A DNA stretch of 11,441 nucleotides, from contig RHBP01000050.1 of NCBI GenBank assembly GCA_010030955.1, positions 1-11,441 on the forward strand, given 5' to 3'. Shown here piece after piece: positions 1 to 5,964 of this stretch (its first letter is position 1; each line of letters starts with the position of its first letter). This stretch comes from Synechococcaceae bacterium WBB_10_009. GTDB lineage: Bacteria > Cyanobacteriota > Cyanobacteriia > PCC-6307 > Cyanobiaceae. The translations under genes and the position numbers were made by a program. The notes beneath the pieces are model-generated. The model had not been told where the DNA came from and searched no databases. It saw only the letters and a list, made by a program, of their open reading frames with translations.

Positions 1-353
1 AGCCACAGCAGGTGGTTGGCGATGCGGTTGAGCTCCAGCATCAGCACGCGGATGTAGCTGGCGCGCTTGGGCACCGGCACGTCCGCCAGCCGCTCCGGCG
101 CGTTCACCACGATCGCCTCGTAAAACATGCCGGCCGCATAGTCCATGCGGCTCACGTAGGGCACGAACATCACGTTCGTGCGGTTTTCGGCGATCTTCTC
201 CATGCCGCGGTGCAGGTAGCCGATCACCGGCTCGCAATCCACCACGTCTTCCCCGTCGAGCGTCACCACCAGCCGCAGCACCCCGTGCATTGAGGGGTGG
301 TGGGGGCCGAAGTTGACCACCATCGGCTCCGTGCGCGTCTCCAGCTGCGTCAT
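1..353 (-). CDS. ndhH: NAD(P)H-quinone oxidoreductase subunit H (NdhH), N-terminal part
   Basis: The reverse strand from the ATG at 353 encodes 117 residues and remains open at the left edge, so this is only the N-terminal third of a protein usually about 394 residues long. The start reads MTQLETRTEPMVVNFGPHHP, followed by the SMHGVLRL stretch and EPVIGYLHRGMEKIAENRT, the conserved opening of the 49-kDa/NuoD-type subunit. NdhH sits in the peripheral arm of the thylakoid NDH-1 complex, which serves respiration, cyclic electron flow around photosystem I and CO2 uptake. In this family the subunit helps form the quinone-reduction site next to the iron-sulfur cluster subunits. The visible part has no frameshift or internal stop. 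The gene is divergent from rsmH across a 72-base spacer that must hold its promoter. Assignment is very secure; only the truncation by the window limits it. Confidence 0.97.
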   Translation of the reverse strand, partial: MTQLETRTEPMVVNFGPHHPSMHGVLRLVVTLDGEDVVDCEPVIGYLHRGMEKIAENRTNVMFVPYVSRMDYAAGMFYEAIVVNAPERLADVPVPKRASYIRVLMLELNRIANHLLW

Positions 354-425
354 GGGGCCGGTGGGGTGGGGGTGGCTCGTTGGCGGGATCTTAGGAAGGA
401 AGCACGGCCGTTTCTGGCGCTGCGC
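354..425. promoter_or_regulatory. Divergent ndhH/rsmH intergenic region with purine-rich RBS-like tract
   Basis: This 72-base spacer separates two divergent genes, so it should contain the ndhH promoter and the rsmH upstream signals. On the + strand AGGAAGGA at 393-400 is a strong Shine-Dalgarno-like tract, but it lies about 25 bases before the proposed GTG start of rsmH, which is farther than normal. On the - strand TAAGAT at 393-388 is a possible -10 box for ndhH, 35 bases before its ATG; no clear -35 element was seen. All of this is weak motif matching. Confidence 0.3.
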
Positions 426-1325
426 GTGCCCCCATCCCCCGACGCCTTTGCCCACCAGCCGGTGCTGGCGGATCAGGTGCTAGCGGGGCTGGCGGAGCTC
501 GGCCCCCTGCTGGCCCAGCGTGGCGGCGGACTGCTGGTCGACTGCACCCTGGGGGGCGGCGGCCACAGCGCCCTGCTGCTGGAGGCCCACCCCAGCCTGC
601 GCCTGGTGGGGCTCGACCAGGACCCCACCGCCCGGGCCGCGGCCGCGGAGCGGCTGGCCCCCTTCGGGGAGCGGGTGCAGATCGTGGCCACCAACTTCGC
701 CGACTACTGCCCCACGGAGCCGGCCGTGGCGGTGCTGGCCGACCTGGGGGTCAGCAGCCCGCAGCTGGATGTGGCGGCCCGGGGTTTCAGCTTTCGCCAC
801 GACGGCCCCCTGGACATGCGCATGAACCCCCAGGTGGGGGAGACGGCGGCTGCGTTGCTGGAGCGGCTGGATGAAACGGCCCTGGCGGATTTGATCTACG
901 CCTATGGCGAGGAGCGGCTGTCGCGCCGCATCGCCCGGCGCATCAAGCAGCAGCTGCAGGAGCGGGGCCCGTTCAGCGGCACCGCTGAGCTGGCCTATGC
1001 CATCGCTGGCTGCTATCCCCCCAAGGCGCGGCATGGGCGGATCCATCCGGCCACCCGCAGTTTTCAGGCCCTGCGCATTGCGGTGAACGATGAACTGGGG
1101 GTGCTCGACCGCCTGCTTGCCGCCGCCCCCGATTGGTTGGCCAGCGGCGGCCTGTTCGGGGTGATCAGCTTCCACTCCCTGGAGGACCGCCGCATCAAAA
1201 CGGCGTTTGTCAGCGACGAACGGCTGCAGCGGGTGACCCGCAAACCGGAAACGGCTGCGGAGGCGGAGCAAACCGCCAACCCCCGCAGCCGTTCGGCCAA
1301 GTGGCGCCTGGCACGGCGCCGTTGA
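426..1325 (+). CDS. rsmH: 16S rRNA (cytosine-1402-N4)-methyltransferase RsmH
   Basis: This 299-residue protein fits RsmH (MraW), the cytoplasmic S-adenosylmethionine-dependent enzyme that methylates N4 of C1402 in the decoding centre of 16S rRNA. It begins with HQPVLADQVL, typical of the family. The SAM-binding motif follows as LLVDCTLGGGGHSALLL around residues 38-54, then GLDQDPTA, the ADLGVSSPQLD segment, the GFSFRHDGPLDMRM signature, RIHPATRSFQALRIAVNDEL, and ISFHSLEDRRIK near the C-terminus. The GTG at 426 is chosen because the frame upstream overlaps ndhH antisense and has no family resemblance; the resulting length matches the usual 300 or so. Its Shine-Dalgarno match is poorly spaced, so a nearby start at an unusual codon cannot be excluded. 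In many bacteria this gene belongs to the cell-wall dcw cluster, but here it stands alone, and it converges with the next gene after 7 bases. Confidence 0.95.
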   Translation: MPPSPDAFAHQPVLADQVLAGLAELGPLLAQRGGGLLVDCTLGGGGHSALLLEAHPSLRLVGLDQDPTARAAAAERLAPFGERVQIVATNFADYCPTEPAVAVLADLGVSSPQLDVAARGFSFRHDGPLDMRMNPQVGETAAALLERLDETALADLIYAYGEERLSRRIARRIKQQLQERGPFSGTAELAYAIAGCYPPKARHGRIHPATRSFQALRIAVNDELGVLDRLLAAAPDWLASGGLFGVISFHSLEDRRIKTAFVSDERLQRVTRKPETAAEAEQTANPRSRSAKWRLARRR

Positions 1326-1337
1326 GGCGGCCTCAGC
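1321..1337. terminator. Possible bidirectional hairpin between convergent genes
   Basis: TGAGGCGGCCTCA at 1323-1335 is a palindrome with a single central base. As RNA it could fold to a 5-bp stem with a 3-base loop, extendable to about 7 bp with a G-U pair. It contains the stop codon of rsmH (1323-1325) and, on the other strand, the stop codon of the membrane-protein gene (1335-1333). Neither strand has a T-run after the stem, so it is not a canonical intrinsic terminator. Confidence 0.25.
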
Positions 1338-2103
1338 CGTTGTTGAGGATGCCGGTGTGGTCCTGGCTGCCGAACAGCTGGCGGTAGGCCGCGGTGCTGG
1401 TGCAGATCACCACCGGCAGCAGCACCAGCAGGCCGCCGTAGCTGAACAGGGCCGCCACGGCGTGCATCACCGCCTCCACGATCGCCAGCCACAGCACCAC
1501 CCACCAGCTGGGGTTCACGCCGCTCACCCCCGCCTGGATGGTCTCCAGGGGACGCTTCACGCCGAACAGGGAGAGCTGCAGCAGAAACTTCTGGCTCACC
1601 AGCAGCCAGATGTAGAACACGCCGAACACCACGGCCGGCAGGGCGGCGAGGGCGGCGTTCACCTGGCCGAGGGCGTTGCCGATCAGGGTGGCCAGCACCC
1701 CCACCAGGCCGATCAGGATCGACAGCAGGATCATTGAGCCCAGCAGGCGGCCGGAGGCGGCGCGATCCCAGCGGGTGAACTGGGCAAAGGAGGGCTTTTG
1801 GCCATCGAGGCTGATCCAGGCGGCGCGGGTGAGGCCCACGGCGCCCCACAGGGCCACGATCACGTAGCCCACCAGGCCCACCACCAGGCCGATGCCGGCG
1901 GCGATGGGATGCACGAAGGCGGGCTCCGGGCTGTTCAGCCGCACCACACCGCCGGCCAGCAGGGCGGCGAAGGGGGCGCTCACCAGCAGCACCAGCACCT
2001 CAAACAGCAGAAAGGGCCAGGGGGCGCGGCAGAAGGCCTGCCAGCCCTCCTCGATGGCCCGCAGCACCTGCAGTTTGTTGGTGCCTGGGGTCGGAAGTCC
2101 CAT
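1333..2103 (-). CDS. Conserved integral membrane protein of unknown function
   Basis: The 256-residue product is dominated by hydrophobic stretches, at about residues 29-54, 66-92, 118-143, 150-177, 199-220 and 222-240, which suggests six membrane helices. A short N-terminal amphipathic segment (residues 10-28) precedes them, a polar loop with LDGQKPSFAQFTRWDRAASG lies around 99-118, and the C-terminal tail is short and polar. This pattern resembles small uncharacterised multi-pass proteins with paired helices found in many cyanobacteria, but no catalytic or transport motif is visible and I do not assign a function. It lies downstream of the cysteine desulfurase on the same strand with a 72-base gap, so it could be co-transcribed or have its own promoter. 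The ATG at 2103 is the first start in frame and gives a natural N-terminus. Being a real gene is well supported by its length, hydrophobic periodicity and tight fit between neighbours. Confidence 0.82.
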   Translation of the reverse strand: MGLPTPGTNKLQVLRAIEEGWQAFCRAPWPFLLFEVLVLLVSAPFAALLAGGVVRLNSPEPAFVHPIAAGIGLVVGLVGYVIVALWGAVGLTRAAWISLDGQKPSFAQFTRWDRAASGRLLGSMILLSILIGLVGVLATLIGNALGQVNAALAALPAVVFGVFYIWLLVSQKFLLQLSLFGVKRPLETIQAGVSGVNPSWWVVLWLAIVEAVMHAVAALFSYGGLLVLLPVVICTSTAAYRQLFGSQDHTGILNNG

Positions 2104-2175
2104 GGTGAAACGGCAATTGCCCGGAACCTAGCGATGGCCTGCGGCGCTGCCCAGCAATTGTTGTGCTTGTGACAA
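2104..2175 (-). other. Spacer upstream of membrane-protein gene with two CAATTG sites
   Basis: This 72-base gap separates two genes of the - strand. It is less GC-rich than its surroundings at the end next to the desulfurase stop. It contains the self-complementary hexamer CAATTG twice, each time inside GCAATTG, at about 2112-2118 and 2153-2159. A short TTGT/ACAA inverted repeat lies at about 2158-2175. No convincing -10/-35 pair was found. It could be a leader or operator region, but the motif evidence is thin. Confidence 0.2.
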
Positions 2176-3339
2176 TCAGGCCCCGGCGGGCCCGCGCTGG
2201 CGGAGATCGCTGATGGCCTCCCCCAGGATCTCCAGGGCGGCATCGATGTGGGCTTCGCTGCTGTGCCGCCCCAACCCGAAGCGCAGCGAGGCCGCCGCCT
2301 CCTGCCGGCTCAACCCCAACGCCTGCAGCACGTGGGAGGGGGCGCCGCCACTGCAGGCGGAGCCGCTGCTCACCGCCAGGGCACGCCGCAGCCGCCGCTG
2401 CAGCGCGGCCCCGTCCACCCCCGCGATGGTCACGTTGAGGTTGTGGGCCAGCCGCGGCGTGGCGGCCCCATTGCGCCGCACGCCCCCCAGGGCCTCCAGC
2501 CCGCGCCAGAGCCGATCCCGCAGGGTCCCCAGCCGCGTCGCCCGGGGCTGCAGGTCCGCCAGGGCCAGCTCCAGCGCCGTGGCCAGGCCTATGATCAGCG
2601 GCACCGGCTGGCTGCCGGCCCGCAGCCCCTCCTGCTGGCCGCCGCCGTGGAGCTGGGGGGCGAGTTCCAGCCCGGGGCGCCGCACCAGCAGGCCGATGCC
2701 CGGGGGGCCGTAGAGCTTGTGGCCGCTGACGCTCAGCAGGTCGATCCCCAGGGCGCTTGGCTGCAGGGGGATGTGGCCGATGGCCTGGGCCCCGTCGCTG
2801 TGCAGGGCGATGCCCCGCTGGCGGCAGAGGCTCGCGATGGCCTCCAGCGGTTGCAGCACGCCGATTTCGTTGTTGGCCGCCATCACGCTGAGCAGCAGCG
2901 TGTCGGGCCGCAGGGCCGCCTCCAGCGCCGCCAGATCCACCAGGCCGTCGGGCCCCACCGCCACTTCCGTGAGCGCAAAGCCGTGGCGGGCCAGGTAGCG
3001 CAGCGGATCCAGCACCGCCCGGTGCTCCGTGGCCAGGGTCACCAGGTGGCGGCGCTGGCCGCCCCGCGCCAGTTCCGCCTCCGCCAGCCCCTTGAGGGCC
3101 AGGTTGTTGGCCTCGGTGGCACCGCTGGTGAACAGCACCGCCTCCGGGGCCACCCCCAGGGCCGCGGCCAGCCGCCCTCTGGCCTGGGCCACGGCGGCGG
3201 CCGCCTGCAGCCCAGGGCGGTGGGAGCGGCTGGCGGGGTTGGCCGCCAGGGTGCTCCACCAGGGCGCCATCGCCTCCACCACCGCCGGATCACAGGGGGT
3301 GGTGGCCTGGTGGTCGAGGGGGATCGGCGAAGCGGCCAT
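2176..3339 (-). CDS. Group I cysteine desulfurase (IscS/NifS type, class V aminotransferase fold)
   Basis: The 387-residue protein is a pyridoxal-phosphate enzyme that takes sulfur from cysteine, giving alanine and an enzyme-bound persulfide for iron-sulfur clusters and other thio-cofactors. The N-terminus IPLDHQATTPCDPAVVEAM is the classic NifS/IscS opening. TSGATEANNLALKG (71-84) binds the cofactor phosphate, H106 in ATEH stacks on the ring, and D182 and Q185 lie in HSDGAQ. K208 in SVSGHK is the expected Schiff-base lysine. C329 in SSGSACSGG is the catalytic cysteine, in the longer loop typical of group I enzymes rather than the SufS loop. The ATG at 3339 places the conserved PIPLD five residues in; ATGs at 3348 and 3369 are also in frame. 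It is slightly shorter than E. coli IscS. No scaffold or regulator gene (iscU, iscR) is nearby, so the partner cannot be inferred from context. Confidence 0.93.
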   Translation of the reverse strand: MAASPIPLDHQATTPCDPAVVEAMAPWWSTLAANPASRSHRPGLQAAAAVAQARGRLAAALGVAPEAVLFTSGATEANNLALKGLAEAELARGGQRRHLVTLATEHRAVLDPLRYLARHGFALTEVAVGPDGLVDLAALEAALRPDTLLLSVMAANNEIGVLQPLEAIASLCRQRGIALHSDGAQAIGHIPLQPSALGIDLLSVSGHKLYGPPGIGLLVRRPGLELAPQLHGGGQQEGLRAGSQPVPLIIGLATALELALADLQPRATRLGTLRDRLWRGLEALGGVRRNGAATPRLAHNLNVTIAGVDGAALQRRLRRALAVSSGSACSGGAPSHVLQALGLSRQEAAASLRFGLGRHSSEAHIDAALEILGEAISDLRQRGPAGA

Positions 3340-3378
3340 ATGCCCCATGCTGGCAAGCGCATTGCACATGCCGCCGCC

Positions 3379-3921
3379 ATGGCTTGGCTCCGCCCCAGCC
3401 ACACACCCAGCTGTTGCCAACGGGTTGTTGGGCCGTGGGCGGTTGCGGCGCTGCTGGCGGCCGCCGCAGGGGCCCATGCCGCCCCCGATGCCAGCTTTCG
3501 CACCTCGGCGGAGCAGCGTCCGGCCGATCTCCTGGTGCTGCGCCGTTGGGGCACGATCAACGGTGAGCACCTGATCGGCGTGCACGACGCCAAGCCCGAT
3601 CCGCGGGATTCCACGGCCCGCACGATCGTGTTGTGGCTGGAATCGCCCACGGGGGTTCAGCTGGCGGTGGACACCCTGCGCTGCAGCCCCGAGGCCCCCA
3701 TGCGCCTCACCCTCAAGGGCGATTTCCTCGAGATCCGCGAGCTCAACCCCGGTGGAGCGGTCACCGCCGCCAACCGCCTCGACCATCAGATCTGGTGGGC
3801 CGCCTGCCACCCCGCCCAGGCCGGCAAGGACCCCGGCCAGCTCACGGCCGTGGCCCGCCAGCTGGGCTACACCGGCAAGTTGCGGGAGCAGCAGCAGCTC
3901 GTTCCGAGACACCCTCGATAG
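3379..3921 (+). CDS. Conserved hypothetical secreted or periplasmic protein
   Basis: From the ATG at 3379 the frame encodes 180 residues. Residues 1-34 look like a Sec signal peptide: a basic n-region, a hydrophobic core (WAVAALLAAAAG, 20-31) and an AHA site before A35. The mature part of about 146 residues contains two cysteines, C102 and C143, which could form a disulfide in the periplasm. It has beta-rich stretches such as ARTIVLWLESPTGVQLAVDT and no recognisable catalytic motif. It resembles small conserved hypothetical proteins of picocyanobacteria, but I cannot name a family. An ATG at 3340 is also in frame and would add 13 residues, abutting the desulfurase start on the other strand; 3379 gives the more normal signal peptide and leaves 39 bases for promoters. 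The gene is followed after 33 bases by the response regulator on the same strand, so co-transcription is plausible. Confidence 0.78.
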   Translation: MAWLRPSHTPSCCQRVVGPWAVAALLAAAAGAHAAPDASFRTSAEQRPADLLVLRRWGTINGEHLIGVHDAKPDPRDSTARTIVLWLESPTGVQLAVDTLRCSPEAPMRLTLKGDFLEIRELNPGGAVTAANRLDHQIWWAACHPAQAGKDPGQLTAVARQLGYTGKLREQQQLVPRHPR

Positions 3922-3954
3922 ATTGCGGCCATCGCCGCACCGCCGCCGCGGGCC

Positions 3955-4698
3955 ATGGACCTCGAACCCGAATCCCAGCCCGCCGTGCCCGATGTGGTGC
4001 CGGCCGCTCCGGTGCGCCTGCTGCTAGTCGACGACGAGCCCGGCCTGCGCACCGCCGTGCAGACCTACCTCGAAGACGAAGGCTTCCAGGTGACCACGGC
4101 CGTGGATGGTGAAGACGGCTGGACCAAGGCCCAGGAGTTGCTGCCCGACCTGGTGATCAGCGACGTGATGATGCCCCGGCTGGATGGCTACGGCCTGCTG
4201 CGCAAGCTGCGGGCCGATGAGCGCCTCGGCGGCACGCCGGTGATCTTCCTCACCGCCAAGGGCATGACCGCCGACCGCATCGAAGGGTTCCAGGCGGGCT
4301 GCGACGACTACATCCCCAAGCCGTTTGACCCCGATGAGCTGGTGGCCCGCGTGCACAACGTGGTGCGCCGCCAGGAACGGCTGTTGCAGGAGGCGGCCCG
4401 CTTCGCCGATGCCGACATCGGCCAGATGGCCAAGCAGATCACCGAGATCCGCTCGCTGCTGGCCAGCGGTGGCGGCGGCAAGAAACCGGTCAACGCCGTC
4501 CAGCACGAGTTCACCCCCCGGGAGGCCTCGGTGCTGCAACTGGTGGCGGAGGGAATGATGAACAAGGAGATCGCCCGCCGGCTGGAAACGTCGATCCGCA
4601 ACGTGGAGAAGTACGTGAGCCGGCTGTTCACCAAAACCGGCACCGCCAGCCGCACCGAATTGGTGCGCTACGCCCTCGAGCACGGCCTGGTTGACTGA
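3955..4698 (+). CDS. rre1: NarL/LuxR-family response regulator Rre1 (Ycf29 orthologue)
   Basis: The 247-residue protein has a receiver domain at about 19-135 and a LuxR-type helix-turn-helix at about 186-245. The receiver shows the acidic pair D26/D27, phosphoacceptor D70 in VISDVMMPRLDGYG, T100 and K122 in YIPKPFDPDEL. The output domain reads FTPREASVLQLVAEGMMNKEIARRL, then SIRNVEKYVSRLFTKT. The combination of FLTAKGMTADRIEGF and NVEKYVSRL is what I recall for Ycf29 of red-algal plastids and Rre1 of cyanobacteria. Rre1 works with the histidine kinase Hik2, and with Hik34 in some reports, in heat, salt and redox stress responses, activating stress and sigma-factor genes. No kinase gene is nearby, as is usual for this orphan-positioned regulator. 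The linker SGGGGKKP (171-178) separates the domains. Its stop overlaps the start of the pseudouridine synthase, which suggests translational coupling. Confidence 0.9.
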   Translation: MDLEPESQPAVPDVVPAAPVRLLLVDDEPGLRTAVQTYLEDEGFQVTTAVDGEDGWTKAQELLPDLVISDVMMPRLDGYGLLRKLRADERLGGTPVIFLTAKGMTADRIEGFQAGCDDYIPKPFDPDELVARVHNVVRRQERLLQEAARFADADIGQMAKQITEIRSLLASGGGGKKPVNAVQHEFTPREASVLQLVAEGMMNKEIARRLETSIRNVEKYVSRLFTKTGTASRTELVRYALEHGLVD

Positions 4699-5677
4699 GC
4701 CGGTGCCGCCGGGTTGGCTGGCGGCCGCCGTCAACGGCGGCCATGCCTACCGCGACCGCATCGACCGGCCCCACCCCAGCGTGGTGGGCTACTACGCCGG
4801 GCGCTATGGCCACTCGGGGGAGACGACCTGGCGGCAACGGCTCGCCACCGGAGAGGTCTGCAGGAATGGCCAACGGCTCCAGGCCGATGGGGCCCTCGCG
4901 CCGGGGGATCAGCTGGTGTGGCATCGGCCCCCCTGGCAGGAGGCGGCCGTGCCGGTGCTGCAGCAGCACGCGATCGTGTTCGACGACGGCGATCTGCTGG
5001 TGCTCAACAAGCCCAGTGGCCTGCCGGTGCTGCCGGCCGGTGGTTTCCTGCGCCACACCGTGCTGGCCCAGCTGGAGGGGTTGGTGGCGGGCGCACCGCG
5101 GCCTGTGCACCGGCTTGGTCGCTTCACCTCCGGGTTGCTGGTGTGCGCCCGACAACCCGCCACGAGGGCCTGGTTGAGCGCCCAGCTGCGCGACAGCACC
5201 CGGGCCGAGGCCGCCGCGTCAGAGTCCCCGGCCTGCCAGAAGCTGTACAGGGCCCTGACGGTGCCGCTGCCCTCCTCCTGGACCCCCGGCTCCAGCCAGC
5301 CGGTGATGGACCCGATCGGCCGCCGGCCCCACGGGCTGCTGGGGGAGATCTGGTGTGGCGTGCCCCCCGGGCACCCTGGAGCCTTGCCGGCCCTCAGCCG
5401 CTTCACGCTGCTGGAGCGCCGGCCACAGGGCTGCCTGGTGGAGGTGCTGATCGCCACCGGCCGGCCCCACCAGATCCGCATCCACGCCGCCTGTCTGGGG
5501 GCGCCGCTGCTGGGGGATCCGCTCTATGGGCCCGGCGGGCAGGCCAGGCCCGATGGCTTGCCGGGTGATGGCGGCTACCGGCTGCATGCCCACCGGTTGC
5601 GGCTGCTGGGGCCCGATGGCTCGAGCCTGGAGCTGGAGGCCCCGCCGCCAGCGGAGCTGAATTTTCCCCTCACTTGA
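4691..5677 (+). CDS. RluA-family RNA pseudouridine synthase-like protein with altered active-site motif
   Basis: The 328-residue product starts with TTG at 4691, overlapping the rre1 stop by 8 bases; an in-frame GTG at 4703 is the alternative. An S4-like RNA-binding segment (about 43-82, RLATGEVCRNGQRL and ALAPGDQLVWHRPPW) precedes the catalytic fold. That fold begins with IVFDDGDLLVLNKPSGLPVLP (95-115), continues with KLYRALTVPLP (184-194), and includes VLIATGRPHQIRIHAACLGAPLLGDPLYG (252-280) and HAHRLRLLGP. These are standard RluA motifs for enzymes that isomerise uridine in rRNA or tRNA. The signature motif here is PVHRLGRFTSGLL: glycine 143 (codon GGT, 5117-5119) occupies the place of the catalytic aspartate in the usual HRLDxxTSG. 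The rest is intact with no frameshift, so this may be a subfamily trait and not decay. The substrate cannot be told from sequence. Confidence 0.88.
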   Translation: MTEPVPPGWLAAAVNGGHAYRDRIDRPHPSVVGYYAGRYGHSGETTWRQRLATGEVCRNGQRLQADGALAPGDQLVWHRPPWQEAAVPVLQQHAIVFDDGDLLVLNKPSGLPVLPAGGFLRHTVLAQLEGLVAGAPRPVHRLGRFTSGLLVCARQPATRAWLSAQLRDSTRAEAAASESPACQKLYRALTVPLPSSWTPGSSQPVMDPIGRRPHGLLGEIWCGVPPGHPGALPALSRFTLLERRPQGCLVEVLIATGRPHQIRIHAACLGAPLLGDPLYGPGGQARPDGLPGDGGYRLHAHRLRLLGPDGSSLELEAPPPAELNFPLT

Positions 5678-5700
5678 TCGCTAAAAAGCCGCACTAGAAT
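5674..5700 (+). promoter_or_regulatory. Candidate sigma-70-type promoter for vapBC
   Basis: TTGATC at 5674-5679 and TAGAAT at 5695-5700 resemble -35 and -10 elements, separated by 15 bases, shorter than the preferred 17. The -10 box lies 34 bases before the vapB ATG. The region 5671-5730 holds 38 A/T among 60 bases by direct count, in marked contrast with its GC-rich surroundings. The -35 overlaps the end of the preceding gene. Type II toxin-antitoxin promoters are normally repressed by their own complex, but no clear symmetrical operator was identified. Confidence 0.5.
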
Positions 5701-5722
5701 CAGTTTTTCTTGCGTTCAAAAT

Positions 5723-5726
5723 AGGA
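5723..5726 (+). promoter_or_regulatory. Ribosome binding site of vapB
   Basis: AGGA followed by a run of five A lies 7 bases before the ATG at 5734. This is one of the few well-spaced Shine-Dalgarno matches in the window and supports that ATG as the vapB start. Confidence 0.6.
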
Positions 5727-5733
5727 AAAAGCG

Positions 5734-5964
5734 ATGAAGGTCACGGTGGAGGTGTCCGATAGCGATCTGCAGGACGTGCTCGAGCTCACCGGTGAGCGCA
5801 AGAAGGGGCCGGCCATCCGTTTGCTGATGGAGCAGGCTCTGCAACTGCGCCGCCGCCAGCGCATCGTGGAGCGCTTCCTCAGCGGTGAGTGGGGCGTGCA
5901 GCTTGAGGGCTTCGAGCAGGCGACGGAACTGGAGCGGCAGAGGCTGTTGGATGTTGCTGATTGA
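5734..5964 (+). CDS. vapB: VapB-type antitoxin
   Basis: The 76-residue protein opens with a short beta strand (KVTVEVSDSD) followed by helices DLQDVLELTG and KKGPAIRLLMEQALQLRRRQR. This is the ribbon-helix-helix arrangement of small VapB-family antitoxins that bind DNA as dimers. The C-terminal part contains GEWGVQLEGF (51-60), the kind of tail that wraps around and blocks the toxin active site. The gene overlaps the following PIN-domain gene by 14 bases, the classic antitoxin-first operon arrangement. Its likely role is to neutralise VapC and, with it, repress the operon; protease degradation of the antitoxin would free the toxin. It has its own AT-rich leader and RBS. The family match comes from architecture and pairing more than from a strong sequence signature. 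Confidence 0.85.
   Translation: MKVTVEVSDSDLQDVLELTGERKKGPAIRLLMEQALQLRRRQRIVERFLSGEWGVQLEGFEQATELERQRLLDVAD

Noticed and set aside
2000..3259. A 419-residue - strand open frame overlapping the desulfurase and membrane protein in another frame
   Set aside because: Its Pro/Gly/Arg-rich sequence is a frame shadow of two well-supported genes on the same strand.
2248..3378. Long + strand open frame opposite the cysteine desulfurase, continuous with the secreted protein
   Set aside because: The translation in this stretch is low-complexity (Gln/Gly/Ala/Arg-rich), has no family resemblance, and lies antisense to a gene with clear catalytic motifs. It arises from the scarcity of stop codons in GC-rich DNA.
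3340..3378. N-terminal extension of the secreted protein from the ATG at 3340
   Set aside because: It adds 13 residues to an already complete signal peptide and would abut the desulfurase start; retained only as an alternative.
5683..5708. A-run and T-run around the vapB leader as an intrinsic terminator for rluA
   Set aside because: There is no GC-rich stem before the T-run, and the A/T pairing arms are only 5 bases with a 16-base loop.
5677..5735. Long-range pairing between ATCGC after rluA and GCGAT at the vapB start codon
   Set aside because: Only 5 bases pair across a loop of about 50 bases, too weak to propose as a regulatory structure.
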